Source: Chloroflexales bacterium ZM16-3 (GTDB lineage: Bacteria; Chloroflexota; Chloroflexia; Chloroflexales; Chloroflexaceae). From it: 64,000 nucleotides of DNA. The notes under the pieces are model-generated. The model did not search any database. It worked only from the letters and a program-made list of their open reading frames with translations, and was not told the origin of the DNA. The stretch lies in NCBI GenBank assembly GCA_004138175.2, contig RYFE02000016.1:45860-109859 (forward strand), written 5' to 3'. The position numbers and the translations under genes were made by a program. Numbering within the stretch: the first letter of the stretch is position 1; each line of letters starts with the position of its first letter. Shown here one piece after another: positions 9,513 to 18,807 of the stretch.

Positions 9513-10942
9513 GGCAGGGCCACAATCGCCATCCCGAGCCCGGCAACGCCCCAGAAAAGTGCCACCATATGGCCGAACTCAATATTGAAGAAGTAGTGGT
9601 CGGCGATCCCAACAACCAAGGCGGCCACCAGACCAGCCTGAGTGCCGAAGAGCCAGTCGGCCCGCTCATCGTCCATCTGACGGGCGGCGCGCAGGGTGAT
9701 GACGAACCATGCTGCCACCAGGGCCACAAACGCCGCCAGGCCAACCAGCCCCATGCGCTGAGCGATCGCCAGGTAGATGCTGCTCACCCCGGCGGTCAGA
9801 TCGATATCGGGGGCCTGTGCGAAGCCGATGCCAAATATTGGGTAGCGGGTAATAATCGCGACAGCGTTCTGGTACTCGGCCAGGCGCATCTGCTGGGCCT
9901 GATCCTGGAGCTGCACCCCGGCGAACAGACGCTGGACAATATCATCGGCCAGACCGAAGGCAACGAGCAGGCCGCCGCCGAGCACGCCTGCGGCGATCAT
10001 CGCCCACCAGAGCCGCCGGTAACGCAGGGCAGCCAGGTAGATGGCAGCCGCAATCAGGCCGAGCAGCGCCCCGCGTGAGAAGGTCAGGAGCAGCGCAAAT
10101 GTTAAGACACCGACGACACCAATCAGTATACCGCGTGAAAGTATCGGCCGTCGGGCAAAAAGCAGCGCAAGTGCGATCGCCGTCACCAGGGCGAGCATCC
10201 CGGCGAAGCTGTTCGGGTCAACCGAGAGGCCGATCGCGCGCTCAAGGCCGGTTCCTGGGCCATCCTCGATATAGCGCAGCACCCGACCGCTGCTGGGGTA
10301 GCCGATCCGACCGAGGGAGACCAGGATGTTCAGGGCGAGGGGGTCGGGCAGCGCCAGCAGGATGATCGCCATCAGCGCCGCCAGGGCACCGCTGATCAGC
10401 AGGGCGCGCATGATCAGGCGGGCCTGGCTGCGGGTCAGCACACAGTTGGCCACGCTGATGTAGAGCAGCACGCCGAGCACAAACTTCGCATAGTTGTGCA
10501 GGGTCAGCGAGTCTGGCAGGCCGCGGGCACCGAGGACGAGCGAGAAGAGGGTCAGCCCGATAAAGCCCAAGATCGGCAGGCCGAGCGGCGTCAGCCGCAG
10601 GTCATAGGCGTCGGAGCGAGCCAGCAGGCGCAGCACCCAGACGACGCTGAGGCCAGCGAGGGCCAGCTCCAGCAAGTTGGGGGTGATGATCGCCTTAAAA
10701 GGCAGGGTGCCGAAGGGGAGCAGGATCGTGATCGCGAAGACAGCGATCAGTCCGGCCTCGGTGCTCACCAGGAGGGCGGTGCCGGCCAGCAGGGCGAGCA
10801 GGCCGGCTGTGGCGTAGAGGGGACCAAAAGCAGCGGCGGTGCCCACAACACCGCCGATGGCCATTGCGAGGGCAGCGATCAGGGCCGGAGATCGCGCCAG
10901 GGAGTTGCGGATGCGCGAGGACGTAAGAAAAGCAGAGTGCAT
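9491..10942 (-). CDS. O-antigen ligase/polymerase-like membrane protein
   Basis: 483 residues, with about twelve hydrophobic segments across the whole length and a larger polar loop at about residues 320-390. This is the layout of the Wzy/WaaL (O-antigen ligase, Wzy_C) family that joins or polymerises surface polysaccharides. The stretch LLTFSRGALLGL matches the conserved core of that family. No other polysaccharide genes flank it, so its substrate is open; in a Chloroflexota without classical lipopolysaccharide it more likely serves an exopolysaccharide or glycan. Start at ATG 10942. Confidence 0.75.
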   Translation of the reverse strand: MHSAFLTSSRIRNSLARSPALIAALAMAIGGVVGTAAAFGPLYATAGLLALLAGTALLVSTEAGLIAVFAITILLPFGTLPFKAIITPNLLELALAGLSVVWVLRLLARSDAYDLRLTPLGLPILGFIGLTLFSLVLGARGLPDSLTLHNYAKFVLGVLLYISVANCVLTRSQARLIMRALLISGALAALMAIILLALPDPLALNILVSLGRIGYPSSGRVLRYIEDGPGTGLERAIGLSVDPNSFAGMLALVTAIALALLFARRPILSRGILIGVVGVLTFALLLTFSRGALLGLIAAAIYLAALRYRRLWWAMIAAGVLGGGLLVAFGLADDIVQRLFAGVQLQDQAQQMRLAEYQNAVAIITRYPIFGIGFAQAPDIDLTAGVSSIYLAIAQRMGLVGLAAFVALVAAWFVITLRAARQMDDERADWLFGTQAGLVAALVVGIADHYFFNIEFGHMVALFWGVAGLGMAIVALPSPSLKH

Positions 10943-10954
10943 AGGTAAAATATG

Positions 10955-10984
10955 CGTAGGGGCAGCGCATGCCCTGCCCCTACG
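10955..10984. repeat. Short palindrome, GTAGGGGCA family
   Basis: 10-bp perfect arms (10955-10964 and 10975-10984) around a GC-rich loop, in the 69-bp gap between glpX and the ligase-like gene. A similar element with the same right flank (CCCTACGAAC) follows the PaaG-type gene at 45038-45091. Confidence 0.75.
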
Positions 10985-11011
10985 AACGTCCGAGAGGCAT
11001 CAAGATATCGA

Positions 11012-11989
11012 TCATCCGTAGGGCATGTTCGAGATACGCATGAGCTTATCCCAGCGGTGGGTCGCTGAGATATAGCGCACCGTTCCGGAGCGGGCGCGCA
11101 TAACCACGCTGTGGGTGCGAGCGCCGCCGCCAAAGTACTCGACGCCGTGCAGGAACTCGCCGGGGGTGATGCCGGTGGCCGCGAAGAAGACATCATCGCC
11201 GCGCACCAGGTCGTTAATACGATACACCTTTGTCAGGTCAACCTCACGCTCAGCGGCCAGCTGGCGCTCCTCGTCGTTGCGCGGCCAAATCTTGCACTGG
11301 ATCTCGCCGCCGGTACATTTGAGGGCACAGGCGGTGATCACCGCCTCGGGCGCGCCGCCGATGCCCATCAGCATGTCGGCGGGCGGGTTCTCGATCGCTG
11401 TCATCACGCCGGCGCTCACATCGCCGTGCAGGATGAGCTTGATTCGGGCGCCGGTCTCGCGGATCTGACGAATCAGATCCTTGTGGCGTGGCCGGTCAAG
11501 CACAACCACTGTCACATCCTCGATCTGCTTGTTCAGGGTGCGGGCCACCGCGCGGATGTTGTACGCTACCGGGGCGTTGATATCGACCACCCCGCGGGCC
11601 CGCTCGCCGACGGCGAGCTTGTCCATGTAGGCGAACCCATCCCAGTTGTACAGCGAGCCACGCTCGGCCACGGCCACCACGGCGATAGCGCCGGGCATAC
11701 CCTCGGCCAGCAGCGTCGTTCCCTCAACCGGGTCAACCGCAATGTCCTTCTCGGGGCCGCCAGCACCGACGCGCTCGCCGGTGTAGAGCATCGGAGCCTC
11801 GTCCTTCTCGCCCTCGCCGATCACCACCACGCCGCTCATCGGTACGCCATCGAGCGACATACGCATCGCATCAACGGCGGCCTGGTCGGCGCTGATTTTA
11901 TCGCCACGACCCATCCATCGACCGCAGCGGAGCGCCGCCGCCTCGGTCGTGCGAACCAGATCCATCGCCAGGTTGCGCTCGATCTGCAT
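11012..11989 (-). CDS. glpX: Fructose-1,6-bisphosphatase class II
   Basis: 325 residues, normal length for GlpX. It begins MQIERNLAMDLVRTTEAAA, typical of the family. Metal- and substrate-binding motifs are present: GEGEKDEAPML and DPVEGTTLLAEGMPG. It hydrolyses fructose-1,6-bisphosphate to fructose-6-phosphate in gluconeogenesis and, in autotrophs, in carbon-fixation cycles. The ATG at 11989 is preceded by GAGGTAG. Transcribed toward the O-antigen ligase-like gene, with a palindrome between. Confidence 0.95.
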   Translation of the reverse strand: MQIERNLAMDLVRTTEAAALRCGRWMGRGDKISADQAAVDAMRMSLDGVPMSGVVVIGEGEKDEAPMLYTGERVGAGGPEKDIAVDPVEGTTLLAEGMPGAIAVVAVAERGSLYNWDGFAYMDKLAVGERARGVVDINAPVAYNIRAVARTLNKQIEDVTVVVLDRPRHKDLIRQIRETGARIKLILHGDVSAGVMTAIENPPADMLMGIGGAPEAVITACALKCTGGEIQCKIWPRNDEERQLAAEREVDLTKVYRINDLVRGDDVFFAATGITPGEFLHGVEYFGGGARTHSVVMRARSGTVRYISATHRWDKLMRISNMPYG

Positions 11990-12048
11990 CGAACTACCTC
12001 CTCGTAGCCACGAGCTTCACCCGGCAGATTGTAGCACACCTGCCGGGG

Positions 12049-12111
12049 GTTGGGAGTCGGGGGTTGGGGGTTGGGGGTTGGGAGTTGGGGGTTGGGGGTT
12101 GGGGGTTGGGG
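12049..12111. repeat. Heptamer array GTTGGGG x9
   Basis: Nine 7-base units, mostly GTTGGGG with GTTGGGA and GTCGGGG variants. It sits between the divergent glpX and argC genes. A TATAAT box follows at 12131-12136, so the array occupies the place where the -35 box of an argC promoter would lie. Confidence 0.95.
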
Positions 12112-12181
12112 ATATGCCGCCCAGGAGTGCTATAATCCGCAAATTACAGCGGGCAGATCACACCTGAATGCACAGCGCCTC

Positions 12182-12230
12182 ATCTGCAATCTGCAATCTA
12201 CAATCTACAATCTACAATCTACAATCTGGA
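12182..12230. repeat. Heptamer array ATCTRCA x7 ending in the argC ribosome site
   Basis: Units ATCTGCA (2), ATCTACA (4) and a last unit ATCTGGA that runs into GGAGG, the Shine-Dalgarno sequence 10 bases before the argC ATG. The related unit CAATCTG occurs upstream of the unknown gene at 37529. Confidence 0.9.
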
Positions 12231-12239
12231 GGAAGCACT

Positions 12240-13241
12240 ATGGCCCGTGTCGGCATCTATGGAGCGACCGGCTACACCGGCTTCGAGCTGATAAAGCTGC
12301 TGGTGCGTCACCCCGAAGTCGAGATCGCCTTCGCCACGGCCCGCGCGGCGGCTGGCCAGCGCCTAAGCGATATATACCCGACCCTGATCGATGTGCCCCT
12401 GGTGGGCGTGGATCAGGCCAACCTGCGCGGGGTTGATCTTGTCTTCACCTGCCTGCCCCACAATACGCCCGATCTGATCCCGATAGTCCAGGCGGCTATG
12501 GACGCTGGTGTGAAGGTGATCGATTTCTCCGATACCTTCCGCCTCCATGATCTGGACACCTACGCCCGCTGGAGGAAGAAGGATCACCCCGCGCCCGAGC
12601 TCCAGAGCGCGGCGGTCTACGGGCTCCCTGAGCTGTACCGCGAGCAGATCCGCAGCGCGCGGCTGGTCGCCAACACCGGATGCTACCCGCTCGGCGCTAT
12701 CCTGCCCCTGCGCCCCTTGGCCCAGGCTGGCCTCCTGGCCGACGGCCCGGTGATCGTGGATAGTAAGTCGGGCGTCTCCGGCGCAGGCCGCTCGCTCTCG
12801 CTCAAGACCCACTTCGGCGAAACCCACGAGACCTTTAGCGCCTACAGTGTTGGCCGCACCCACCGCCATCTCCCCGAGATGGAGCAGGAGACCGGGCTGC
12901 ATATTATCTTCTCGCCGCATCTGCTGCCGGTCTACCGTGGTATTCTATCAACTATTTATGTCAATATGAAACGAGGCGTGCGCCCCGAGGATGTGCGTGC
13001 GGCCTACGATGTCTATGCAGACGAACCCTTCATCCGGCTGCTGCCCGAGGGGCGACTGCCCGAGCTGCGCCATGTGGCGAACAACATGAATCTGGTGATC
13101 GGCGTGCAGCCAGTGGAGCCAGAGCATGGTCGCTACATCCTGGTGTCCTGCCTGGATAACCTGGTCAAAGGGGCGTCGGGGCAGGCCGTGCAGAACATGA
13201 ACCTGATGCTGGGGATGGAGGAGACGACGGCGCTGCGCTGA
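12240..13241 (+). CDS. argC: N-acetyl-gamma-glutamyl-phosphate reductase
   Basis: 333 residues from ATG 12240 (MARVGIYGATGYTG); GGAGG precedes it by about 7 bases. The N-terminal NAD(P)-binding motif is GATGYTGFE. The active-site Cys is in VANTGCYPLGA and a catalytic-type His in SVGRTHRHLPEM. It reduces N-acetylglutamyl-5-phosphate to the semialdehyde in arginine synthesis. No other arg genes are adjacent, so it is a single-gene unit. It is followed by a strong perfect hairpin. Confidence 0.95.
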   Translation: MARVGIYGATGYTGFELIKLLVRHPEVEIAFATARAAAGQRLSDIYPTLIDVPLVGVDQANLRGVDLVFTCLPHNTPDLIPIVQAAMDAGVKVIDFSDTFRLHDLDTYARWRKKDHPAPELQSAAVYGLPELYREQIRSARLVANTGCYPLGAILPLRPLAQAGLLADGPVIVDSKSGVSGAGRSLSLKTHFGETHETFSAYSVGRTHRHLPEMEQETGLHIIFSPHLLPVYRGILSTIYVNMKRGVRPEDVRAAYDVYADEPFIRLLPEGRLPELRHVANNMNLVIGVQPVEPEHGRYILVSCLDNLVKGASGQAVQNMNLMLGMEETTALR

Positions 13242-13266
13242 GGTCTTCATTCCACACCTGGTGCTG

Positions 13267-13329
13267 GAGGATGGGCGAAGCATACGCCATCGTCGCAAAG
13301 CGACGATGGCGTATGCTTCGCCCATCCTC
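13267..13329. repeat. Perfect 30-bp hairpin with AAA loop
   Basis: Arms 13267-13296 and 13300-13329 are exact reverse complements, separated by AAA. It lies 25 bp after argC. There is no T-run, so it is either a factor-dependent terminator or RNA-stabilising hairpin, or a mobile palindrome. No target duplication is visible. Confidence 0.95.
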
Positions 13330-13541
13330 GCAACAACCCTGAGTCATCCACAAATGATACAGACAGAGGTGCCTGTGATTCGTTATACTGCATTGCAGCT
13401 CCCATTGCGGTTTGCCGCCCTATACGGATGAAAGCAGCCCCCACAGCAGGGGTTTACGGATCGAAGGCTCCCCGCATATCTTGTTGTTCTGGCGCACAAA
13501 GCAGGAACCTTCAGCATAATCGTGAAAAGAAAAGGTGTGAG

Positions 13542-16500
13542 ATGGGGAATTCGGCTGACGAAAGCACCACACCCTACCCAGAAGATGCTGCCGCAATTCG
13601 GCGGCGGCGCGCCGAGACGCTGATCAGCGCCGAGGACGAGGCACCCGCGCTGAGCCAATCGCCCGAGGAGATGCTACACGAGCTACAGGTGCATCAGATC
13701 GAACTGGAGCTCCAGAATGAGGAGTTGCGCCGCGCTCAGCAGGATCTGGAGTCTACGCGTGCGCGCTACTTCGACCTCTACGACCTAGCCCCGGTTGGCT
13801 ATATCACCCTGAACGCACAGGGGATGATTCAGGAGGCCAACCTGACCGCTGCAACTATGCTAAAGGTGCCGAGGAGCGCCCTGCTCAGCCAGCCGCTTGG
13901 CCAATTTGTGGCCCCTGTTGATCAGGATAGCTACTACCTCTATCGCAGAGCGCTGATACGCGAGGGCGGGCCGCAGGTCTGCGAGCTGCGCATGCTACAG
14001 CTGGATCACGCCCCATTCTGGGCGCGCCTGGAGGCAACCGTTGCGCCAGGGGTCGCGGGCAAGGCGGCCATGTACCGCGTGGTGATTATCGACATTACGC
14101 TGCGCGTCGAGTCAGAGGCCGCGGTTCGCGAGCTGAACGCCACCCTGGAGCGACGTGTGGCCGAGCGCACCGGAGAGCTTGGGCAGACGTTCACGGATCT
14201 GCGCACGAGCGAGGAGCGGCTGCGCATGATCATGCAGACGACTCTGGACGGCTTCTGGAGCGTCGACCTTCAGCTGCGCTTTATCGACGTGAACGAAGCA
14301 TACTGCGCGATGTCGGGCTACAGCCGGGACGAGATCCTGACGATGCGCATCCCGGATGTCGAGGCGAACGAGCACAGCGAAGAGACAGAATCCCGTGTTC
14401 GAAAGATCATCGCCACGGGGGCGGATCGCTTCGAGACGCGCCACCGCCGTAAGGACGGAAGCTGCTTTGATGTCGAGATCAGCGTCGCCCACATCGCCAG
14501 CGGCGATGGGGAGATGGTCTGCTTCTGCCGCGATGTCACCGCGCGCAAGCGGGCAGAGCAGGCTCTGGAGCGCCAGATCGCTGTCCAGGCCGCCGTGGCC
14601 CACTGCTCGCAGATCCTGCTTCAGCCCGCCTCGACCCCCGCCGATCAGCAGCTACAGCTAACCGACGCCCTTAGCGCTGTCAGCGCGCTGCTCGATGTGG
14701 GGCAAGCCATTATCATCGAGAACTTCAGCGACCCTGAGGATGGCCTCTGCGCACGCATGATCGCCGGTGTGCATACCGCTAACGGGCCATTCGCCCCCAG
14801 CCACCCAGCCTCCTTGAAGACGCCCTGGCACTATGCGCCCGCAGCCATGCGCGCCGCACTAGAGGCGGGCACCCCCTGGGGCGGGCCGGTCGTTGAGGCG
14901 CTGGGCGACTTCCCTCCGTTGCTGAAGGTGAGCCATTCCTATGGGATCCGCTCGCTTCAGATCTGTCCGATCTTCGTCGAGGGCAGCTGGTGGGGCGGGC
15001 TGGTGTTTACCGAAACGGCGCGCACACAGGTGTGGAGCCAGGCCGAGATCCTGCTGCTCCAGATGTCTGCCGAGCTGATCGGCACGGCAATCCAGCGGTG
15101 GCAGGCCGAGGCCGATCTTAGCCTACAGCTGCGCTACGCCGAAGTCTTGGCGAGCTGCTCGCAAGCGCTGCTCCATGACGAGTGCGATACCGAGCGGCAA
15201 AGGGTGCTAGAGACGGTGCTGACCATGCTGCGCGAGACGGTCTGCGTGAGCCGCATCTACATCTACCAGCCCCCCAACGACAAGCAGGGAGAGGCCAGCC
15301 TGCGTTTGCTGGCGGACTCACAGGCACCGGGCCTGTCGCCCTACATTGAGCCGTCGTCGGAAGAGATCATGGACGCGCCCCAGGCAATGCTGGAAGCGCT
15401 CTATGCTGGCCACTCCTTCGGCGGGCCGGTGCCTGGGCACTTCCCCGACAACCCGCACTTCCAGCGATCCCTCGATCAGAATGGGGTGCAGTCCCTCCTG
15501 ATGGTTCCGGTCATTCTCAGAGGTAGCCTGTGGGGGATACTCACCGCCACAGACCGCGTGCAGCAGCGCAACTGGGACGCACCCACCGTGCAGCTGCTAC
15601 GCACCGCCGCCGAAATGATCGCCACCTTTCAGCAGCGCTGGCATGCCACACAGGCGCTGCGCGAGCGCGAGCACTTTATCCAGCGGGTAACGAAGGTGTC
15701 CCCCGATATTATCCACGTCTTAGATCTGGCCACGCAGCAAAGCATCTTTGTTAACCGCCCGCTCGCCACTCAGTTCGGCTACCCGCCCGAGGAGATCACA
15801 GAGATCAGTTTGGAGGTCATCCAGCGATTGACCCACCCGGACGACTACGAGCGGGTGATCGCGCACTATGAGAGCCTGCACGAGGCAGCCGATGGCCAGG
15901 TCGCCGAGCAAGCCTATCGGATACGTAACGGCGACGGCAGCGAGCGCTGGTTGCTCAGCCGTGACCTCGTCTTTTCCCACGACAAGGCGGGGCAGCCCAG
16001 CCAGATCCTCAGCATTATCCAGGACATTACCGCAAGCAAGCGGACGGAGCAGGCACTGGCGGCCAGCGAGGCCCGCCTGCGGGCGCTGCGCGACGCTCTG
16101 CCCGACATACTGTTCATCGTGCACGTTGACGGCACCTTTCTCGAGTCTCACACGCCGCGCCAAACCGAGGTGCTGGCGCCTCCGGAAAAATTCCTGGGGC
16201 GGAAGATCAGCGAGGTGCTGCCACCCAGTATCTCCACGCTGGCCTACGATGCCATCGCACGGGTGCGCGAGTCGGGCGGGCTGGAGCTGTTTGAGTACGA
16301 TTTAACCTTTAGCGAACGTAACCTGATGTTCGAGGCCCGGATCGTACCGATTATCGGCGATGAGTTGCTGTTCGTCGTGCGCGACATCACCGAGCGCCGC
16401 CGAACCACCGAGGCGCTGCTCCAGGCCAAGGAGACCGCTGAGGCGGCGGATCGGGCCAAGTCCACCTTTCTAGCCCATATCAGCCACGAGATCCGCACCC

Positions 16501-18005
16501 CGCTCACCGCGATCATCGGGATGACGAGCCTCCTGCACGACACAAACCTCTCGCCGCGTCAGCGCGAGTCCGTGACCACCATCCAGACCGGTGCCGAGAC
16601 TTTGCTGAACATCATTGGCAATATCCTGGACTTCTCGAAGATCGAGGCCAGCCAGATGGATCTGACGGTGCAGCCCTTCGACCTGCGGGACTGCCTGAAT
16701 GGGACGCGCGATCTGGTCGCGCACCAGGCCCGGCTCAAGGGGCTCTCCCTGCGATGGGAGGTTGACCCGACGGTACCTGCCACCCTGGCCGGTGATCAGG
16801 GGCGGCTGCGCCAGATACTGGTCAACCTGCTGATCAATGCCATGAAGTTTACCGAGCGCGGGACGGTGACGCTCAAGGCTGGCGGGAGTCCGCTCTCTGC
16901 GGGCCGCTATGAGCTCGTGATCAGCATCCACGACACGGGGATCGGGATCGCAGCAGCGCGCATGGAGGATATCTTCATCCCATTTGTGCAGGTGGACAGC
17001 GCAACGACCCGGCGCTATAGCGGCACCGGTCTGGGGCTGACGATTAGCAAGCAGCTGATTGAGCTGATGGGCGGGCATATCAGCGTGGCGAGCACGCCCG
17101 ATGTTGGCTCGACCTTCACGCTCACCCTGCCGCTGGACATCGCCGCGACGCCCCCGACGGTATCTGATGCCAGCCCAGCGAGCGAAAACCCGCACGATCA
17201 TCGTCGGCTACGCGTGCTGCTGGCGGAAGATAATCGGGTCAACCAGGAGGTGCTGCGCCGGCTGCTACAGAACCTCGGCCACGCGACTGATGTGGTGGCG
17301 GATGGGGCGGAGGCGCTGGACGCAGTGAGCCGCAAACCCTACGATGTAGTGCTGATGGACATCCAGATGCCCGAGCTCGACGGCGAGGCGGCCACCCGCG
17401 GAATCCGCGCCCTTGAGGGCATCACACAGCCCTACATCATTGCGCTGACCGCCTCGGCGATCCGGGGCGACCGCGAGCGCTACCTGGCGGCGGGCATGGA
17501 TGACTACCTCAGCAAGCCGGTTCAGGGTGATGATCTGCGCACCGCCCTGGGCCGAAGCACCACACGCGCAGCGCCTCCTCCTGCCCCTAGCCCGGCGCAG
17601 CCGACAGAGCCGACGCGTACCATCCCCCTCGTCGACTGGGCAATACTTGATCGCCTGTCTATCGCGATCGGGGGGGGGCAGCCTCAGACGCTGGCGGTGG
17701 TGCTGGATCTCTTCGGCAACACCATCTCCACCCAGATGACGGAGATGGCAGCCGCGATCGCCACGGACGACCGGCCCCTGATCCGCCTCATGGCGCACAA
17801 GCTGCGCGGCGGTAGCTGGCAGCTTGGCGCGGCGCTACTGGCAGCGCAATGGTCAGCCATAGAGGCGGCGGCGCTGAATCCGGAGGCGGGGGAGCCGCTC
17901 GGCGACATCCTCGACCGCGCCCGCCACACCTATGCCGAGACGCTGGCCGTGTTCACGGAGCGCCTCGCAGCTGTGTCGCCGGACAGCCCTCAGCCGAACG
18001 GGTGA
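13542..18005 (+). CDS. Hybrid sensor histidine kinase with PAS, GAF, REC and HPt domains
   Basis: 1487 residues from ATG 13542 (MGNSADES), which has AAAGGTG upstream; an upstream in-frame ATG at 13428 lacks support. Order: acidic/coiled N-terminus, PAS (about 77-195), PAS (225-340), GAF (345-520), GAF (531-700), PAS (706-830), PAS (843-950), HisKA with HISHEIRTPL (His 982), HATPase with DTGIGIAA and GTGLGLTIS, receiver domain with MDIQMPELDG (Asp 1273), and a C-terminal HPt domain with MAHKLRGG (His 1419). There are no membrane segments, so it is cytoplasmic. All phosphorelay residues from His to Asp to His are in one chain; the final response regulator must be elsewhere. Confidence 0.93.
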   Translation: MGNSADESTTPYPEDAAAIRRRRAETLISAEDEAPALSQSPEEMLHELQVHQIELELQNEELRRAQQDLESTRARYFDLYDLAPVGYITLNAQGMIQEANLTAATMLKVPRSALLSQPLGQFVAPVDQDSYYLYRRALIREGGPQVCELRMLQLDHAPFWARLEATVAPGVAGKAAMYRVVIIDITLRVESEAAVRELNATLERRVAERTGELGQTFTDLRTSEERLRMIMQTTLDGFWSVDLQLRFIDVNEAYCAMSGYSRDEILTMRIPDVEANEHSEETESRVRKIIATGADRFETRHRRKDGSCFDVEISVAHIASGDGEMVCFCRDVTARKRAEQALERQIAVQAAVAHCSQILLQPASTPADQQLQLTDALSAVSALLDVGQAIIIENFSDPEDGLCARMIAGVHTANGPFAPSHPASLKTPWHYAPAAMRAALEAGTPWGGPVVEALGDFPPLLKVSHSYGIRSLQICPIFVEGSWWGGLVFTETARTQVWSQAEILLLQMSAELIGTAIQRWQAEADLSLQLRYAEVLASCSQALLHDECDTERQRVLETVLTMLRETVCVSRIYIYQPPNDKQGEASLRLLADSQAPGLSPYIEPSSEEIMDAPQAMLEALYAGHSFGGPVPGHFPDNPHFQRSLDQNGVQSLLMVPVILRGSLWGILTATDRVQQRNWDAPTVQLLRTAAEMIATFQQRWHATQALREREHFIQRVTKVSPDIIHVLDLATQQSIFVNRPLATQFGYPPEEITEISLEVIQRLTHPDDYERVIAHYESLHEAADGQVAEQAYRIRNGDGSERWLLSRDLVFSHDKAGQPSQILSIIQDITASKRTEQALAASEARLRALRDALPDILFIVHVDGTFLESHTPRQTEVLAPPEKFLGRKISEVLPPSISTLAYDAIARVRESGGLELFEYDLTFSERNLMFEARIVPIIGDELLFVVRDITERRRTTEALLQAKETAEAADRAKSTFLAHISHEIRTPLTAIIGMTSLLHDTNLSPRQRESVTTIQTGAETLLNIIGNILDFSKIEASQMDLTVQPFDLRDCLNGTRDLVAHQARLKGLSLRWEVDPTVPATLAGDQGRLRQILVNLLINAMKFTERGTVTLKAGGSPLSAGRYELVISIHDTGIGIAAARMEDIFIPFVQVDSATTRRYSGTGLGLTISKQLIELMGGHISVASTPDVGSTFTLTLPLDIAATPPTVSDASPASENPHDHRRLRVLLAEDNRVNQEVLRRLLQNLGHATDVVADGAEALDAVSRKPYDVVLMDIQMPELDGEAATRGIRALEGITQPYIIALTASAIRGDRERYLAAGMDDYLSKPVQGDDLRTALGRSTTRAAPPPAPSPAQPTEPTRTIPLVDWAILDRLSIAIGGGQPQTLAVVLDLFGNTISTQMTEMAAAIATDDRPLIRLMAHKLRGGSWQLGAALLAAQWSAIEAAALNPEAGEPLGDILDRARHTYAETLAVFTERLAAVSPDSPQPNG

Positions 18006-18042
18006 GGGCCGGAAACTAGCCCTGGGTTTCCGAGAGGGTGTG

Positions 18043-18672
18043 CTAGGGCGCGAGGCGCTCGATCAGCCAGGACTCGCCCACGAGCCGATAGCGGATGCGG
18101 TCGTGGAGGCGGCTCGGCCGGCCCTGCCAAAACTCGATGCTGGCGGGGCGCACCAGGTAGCCGCCCCAGTGCGGCGGGCGCGGCACATCCTCGCCGGGGA
18201 AGCGGGCCGCCGCCTCGGCGTGGCGTGCCTCCAGCTCTGCGCGCCCGGCAATCACCCGGCTCTGCGGCGAGGCCCATGCCCCCAGGCGCGCGCCCGCCGG
18301 CCGGCTGGCGTAGTAGGCATCCGACTCCTCTGCGGGGACGCGCTCGGCCAGCCCCTCGACCCGCACCTGCCGCTCAAGCTCCGGCCAGTAGAACAGCAGG
18401 GCCGCCGCCGGGTTGGCCGCAAGGTCGTCGCCCTTCCGGCTGTCATAGTTCGTAAAAAACACAAACCCGCGCGCGCCAAACTCCTTTAGCAGCACCGCGC
18501 GCGCCGAGGGCCGCCCGTCCGCCCCGACGGTGGCCAGGGTCATTGCGTTCGGCTCGATCAGAACCGTCGCCGTAGCCTGGGCGAACCAGACCCGGAACTG
18601 CTCGATCGGGTCGCTTGCGACCTCGTCCTCGGCCAGCCCGCGCTGGGTGTACTCTTTCCGCAGCTCCTGCAT
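18043..18672 (-). CDS. pdxH: Pyridoxamine 5'-phosphate oxidase
   Basis: 209 residues from the ATG at 18672, chosen because GCGAGGAGC precedes it and it gives [13 protein letters not shown], the usual PdxH beginning. FMN- and substrate-binding stretches are visible: [21 protein letters not shown] and WGGYLVRP, plus the C-terminal WLIERLAP. It oxidises pyridoxine or pyridoxamine phosphate to pyridoxal phosphate. It converges with the hybrid kinase gene across 37 bp. Confidence 0.95.
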   Translation of the reverse strand: MQELRKEYTQRGLAEDEVASDPIEQFRVWFAQATATVLIEPNAMTLATVGADGRPSARAVLLKEFGARGFVFFTNYDSRKGDDLAANPAAALLFYWPELERQVRVEGLAERVPAEESDAYYASRPAGARLGAWASPQSRVIAGRAELEARHAEAAARFPGEDVPRPPHWGGYLVRPASIEFWQGRPSRLHDRIRYRLVGESWLIERLAP

Positions 18673-18696
18673 ATCGCTCCTCGCTTCGCTCGTCGC

Positions 18697-18766
18697 TTGA
18701 GTGTTGAGTGCCCATTGTAGCGCCAGTTTGTTGGCGGTATGCGCCAAACTCAACACTCAACACTCA
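18697..18766. repeat. Inverted ACACTCA-type heptamer repeats between divergent genes
   Basis: TTGAGTGTTGAGTG (18697-18710) pairs with ACTCAACACTCA units at 18747-18766, with one mismatch. It lies in the 135-bp gap between pdxH and the gene at 18808. Confidence 0.7.
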
Positions 18767-18770
18767 GCAT

Positions 18771-18799
18771 TTGCGCGTAGCGCACGCCTGACGTACAAT
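18771..18799 (+). promoter_or_regulatory. Promoter of a probably leaderless gene
   Basis: TTGCGC (18771-18776), 17-base spacer, TACAAT (18794-18799). The ATG at 18808 begins 9 bases after the -10 box, about where transcription would start, and no ribosome site fits between. Confidence 0.55.
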
Positions 18800-18807
18800 G
18801 CCCGCCG

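Noticed and set aside
11111..12007. A 298-codon plus-strand frame opposite glpX.
   Set aside because: Shadow of the glpX gene, with His/Ala/Gly-rich product and no recognisable features.
13267..13329. MITE status for the 30-bp hairpin behind argC.
   Set aside because: No direct repeats flank it and no second copy is visible in the window, so it is listed only as a hairpin.
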